Below are positions 12,960-14,381 of a stretch of DNA of 14,381 bases, in pieces. Made by a program: the position numbers and the translations under genes. The stretch covers positions 1 through 14,381 of the forward strand of contig CALKHV010000192.1 of the NCBI GenBank assembly GCA_937988865.1, written 5' to 3'. Numbering within the stretch: position 1 is the first letter of the stretch; the number at the start of each line of letters is the position of its first letter. The notes under the pieces are model-generated. The model saw only the letters and a list, made by a program, of their open reading frames with translations. It did not search any database and was not told the origin of the DNA. Source of the stretch: an uncultured Propionibacteriaceae bacterium. GTDB lineage: Bacteria; Actinomycetota; Actinomycetes; Propionibacteriales; Propionibacteriaceae.

Positions 12960-14257
12960 CCCGCTCCTCTGGTCCTGGGTGGTGCGAAGGTGAACAGGAA
13001 GGGTGGCCCTGTGGGAAGACCGACGACGGCCTGCCCGACTCCCAGTCCGGACAGGTCCCAGTCCTCGATCACCGAACCGTCGATCAACTGCTCCCCGAGC
13101 CCGCGGGTCTTCACCGCCCCGTCGAACCGCAGCAGGGTGCGATTGAGACCGAAGCGCCCGCGGACGAAGTCGCGGCTGGGCTGGTCGTACAGCCTGAAGG
13201 CGAAGACGCTTCCAAAGCCGGCAAGAACGCTGTTGCCCCGGCCCTCCCCGTAGAGGTGCATGATCTGGCTGGCATTCTGCGTCCCCACGACGAAACGCAA
13301 CCCCAAGGAGCGTCCGTAGTTCAGGGCGGCATCGAGATGCGCAAGCTTCGGCAGGAGGGCGAACTCGTCGAGGATGAAGAAGACGCGCCCGCCGGTGCGC
13401 TCGCGTCCGAGTGCCTCCTTCAGCGCGATGTCGAGCAGGGTGCGGTAGACAGGCGCCAGAGTGGCGCCTCGGGCAACGTCGTACTCCAGGAAAAGGGCCC
13501 GCCCGCCCTTCTCGCGCACGAAGGAGCGCACCGAGAAGTCACCGCGCCGCTTGAACTCGCCACCGAAGACCTGCCGGATGGCCTGCTGCAGGAAGATCAG
13601 CACCGAATTGGTGGTGTTCGAGTCGTCCCGGGCAATGTACTGCAGCGTTCCCCGCAGATCGGGATGCTGCTCGATGGCCGCCCGCATCTGGGCGACGGTC
13701 AAGCGGTCACCCATCCCCCGGAGGTCGATGTTCGAGTAGTCCTTACCGGAGCGCTGGTAGGCGACGATCAGCGCCGCCAGCAGGTCGGACGCCATCGCGG
13801 TCCAGATGCGGTTGTTCGCCCCCGCCGCCTCGTCCTGATCACCGATGAGGGACGCGGTGAGTTCCGTCACGTCCTCCAGGAGTTCGTCCGGCCGTGTCCC
13901 GTCGAGTTCGCGGAAGAGGTTCCAGCGGGTGGACCCGGGGAACACAGGGCCGCCGGCCGAGACACTCAGGTCGCCGGGGCGGTGGAAGCGTTCGATGTAG
14001 TCCCCCTTCGTGTCGAGGAAGACGAACACATCCTGGGGCAGGGCGGACGCGCGGAGAGAGTCCACCAGAGCGGTCATTCCGACCGTCTTCCCGGAGCCGA
14101 TGCCCCCCACGAACAGCACGTGCCGGCCCAAGGTGGCGTCGTCGAACCCGATCGAGGCGCCACCGGTCCCCTGGACTCCCGACGTGGGCTCGGCGGCTCC
14201 CGCGTAACCGTGGAGGGGGATGACACATGCCCCCTGAAGCACTTCAGGCGCATACAT
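12956..14257 (-). CDS. VirD4/TraG-like coupling-protein ATPase (type IV secretion DNA-binding type)
   Basis: This 433-residue P-loop ATPase resembles conjugative coupling proteins. Visible motifs are Walker A GGIGSGKT (51-58), FLDTKGDYIERF (80-91; the usual D-x-KG-[DE] of VirD4/TraG/TrwB), WNLF (112-115), Walker B RVFFILDEF (291-299), and VVGTQNASQI (323-332) with the motif-3 Gln. It lacks the N-terminal membrane segments of classical VirD4 proteins and is shorter, as in membrane-less coupling-type ATPases. ATG 14257 has no clear ribosome-binding site, so the start is uncertain. The stop overlaps the start of the Pro/Glu-rich gene (ATGA), and the preceding gene ends 35 bp upstream on the same strand, so this is an operon. 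DNA transfer or protein secretion is possible; no relaxase or VirB4 gene is visible in the window. Confidence 0.82.
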   Translation of the reverse strand: MYAPEVLQGACVIPLHGYAGAAEPTSGVQGTGGASIGFDDATLGRHVLFVGGIGSGKTVGMTALVDSLRASALPQDVFVFLDTKGDYIERFHRPGDLSVSAGGPVFPGSTRWNLFRELDGTRPDELLEDVTELTASLIGDQDEAAGANNRIWTAMASDLLAALIVAYQRSGKDYSNIDLRGMGDRLTVAQMRAAIEQHPDLRGTLQYIARDDSNTTNSVLIFLQQAIRQVFGGEFKRRGDFSVRSFVREKGGRALFLEYDVARGATLAPVYRTLLDIALKEALGRERTGGRVFFILDEFALLPKLAHLDAALNYGRSLGLRFVVGTQNASQIMHLYGEGRGNSVLAGFGSVFAFRLYDQPSRDFVRGRFGLNRTLLRFDGAVKTRGLGEQLIDGSVIEDWDLSGLGVGQAVVGLPTGPPFLFTFAPPRTRGAG

Positions 14258-14292
14258 GACGGCTCAGTTCGGGGTGGCGAGGAGGGGAGTGG

Positions 14293-14381
14293 TCACTCGC
14301 CCCCCATCACGCCCCGGCTCTGCAGGTCGAGGATGAGTGCACCCAACTCGTCGTAGATGGCTTCCGCGGACGCGGGCTCGA
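14293..14381 (-). CDS. 3' end of an unidentified upstream gene (partial)
   Basis: The - strand frame ends at a TGA (14295-14293) and reads back off the window edge for 28 codons, ending ...AIYDELGALILDLQSRGVMGGE. It is in tight array with the VirD4-like gene (35 bp gap) and has normal codon composition, so a real gene end is plausible. Too little is present to identify the product. It is probably part of the same operon. Confidence 0.5.
   Translation of the reverse strand, partial: EPASAEAIYDELGALILDLQSRGVMGGE

Overview
The window is about two-thirds G+C, with short operons and GTG starts, and at least two genes look leaderless. It contains lineage-typical genes: a tRNA adenosine deaminase-associated protein next to tadA, a single-pass LytR_C protein beside a VapB-like small protein, and a long RecQ-type helicase with a phosphoribosyltransferase-like tail. 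Together these point to the chromosome of an Actinomycetota bacterium. A more precise placement, for example Propionibacteriaceae, would be a guess.

Layout. 1-385: a C-rich stretch, then a six-copy tandem array with a 51-bp period and hairpin potential. 386-1957 (-): HerA/DUF853 ATPase. 2047-2937 (+): VapB-like protein and LytR_C protein. 2957-4456 (-): NhaP2-type cation/proton antiporter, divergent from a RbsD/FucU mutarotase (4523-4948, +). 4952-7246 (-): RecQ helicase-PRTase fusion, preceded by tRNA-Ser(CGA) at 7363-7450. 7495-8663 (-): tadA and its acidic partner gene. 8664-8945: a divergent regulatory region with a phased T-tract island. 8946-9587 (+): upp. 9614-11026 (-): type II NADH dehydrogenase. 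11088-11615 (-): YbaK-type aminoacyl-tRNA deacylase domain protein. 11705-12172 (+): PhnB-like VOC protein. 12208-12500: a second array of the same repeat family, with a 113-bp unit. 12531-14381 (-): start of a different kind of locus, with a Pro/Glu-rich small protein translationally coupled to a VirD4/TraG-like coupling-protein ATPase, plus the end of a further upstream gene.

Most genes are housekeeping: tRNA modification and editing (tadA, YbaK-like), nucleotide salvage (upp), respiration (ndh), ion homeostasis (antiporter) and DNA processing (RecQ-like, HerA-like). The less explained material is: (i) two repeat arrays at different loci sharing a core and a two-hairpin architecture, both at gene 3' ends; (ii) the hexamer GGACGC/GCGTCC, hand-counted at about 95 copies, roughly 4-5 times the composition-based expectation; (iii) the VirD4-like cassette at the right edge, which may be the margin of a conjugation or secretion locus. 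I do not see a complete novel defence or mobile system inside the window.
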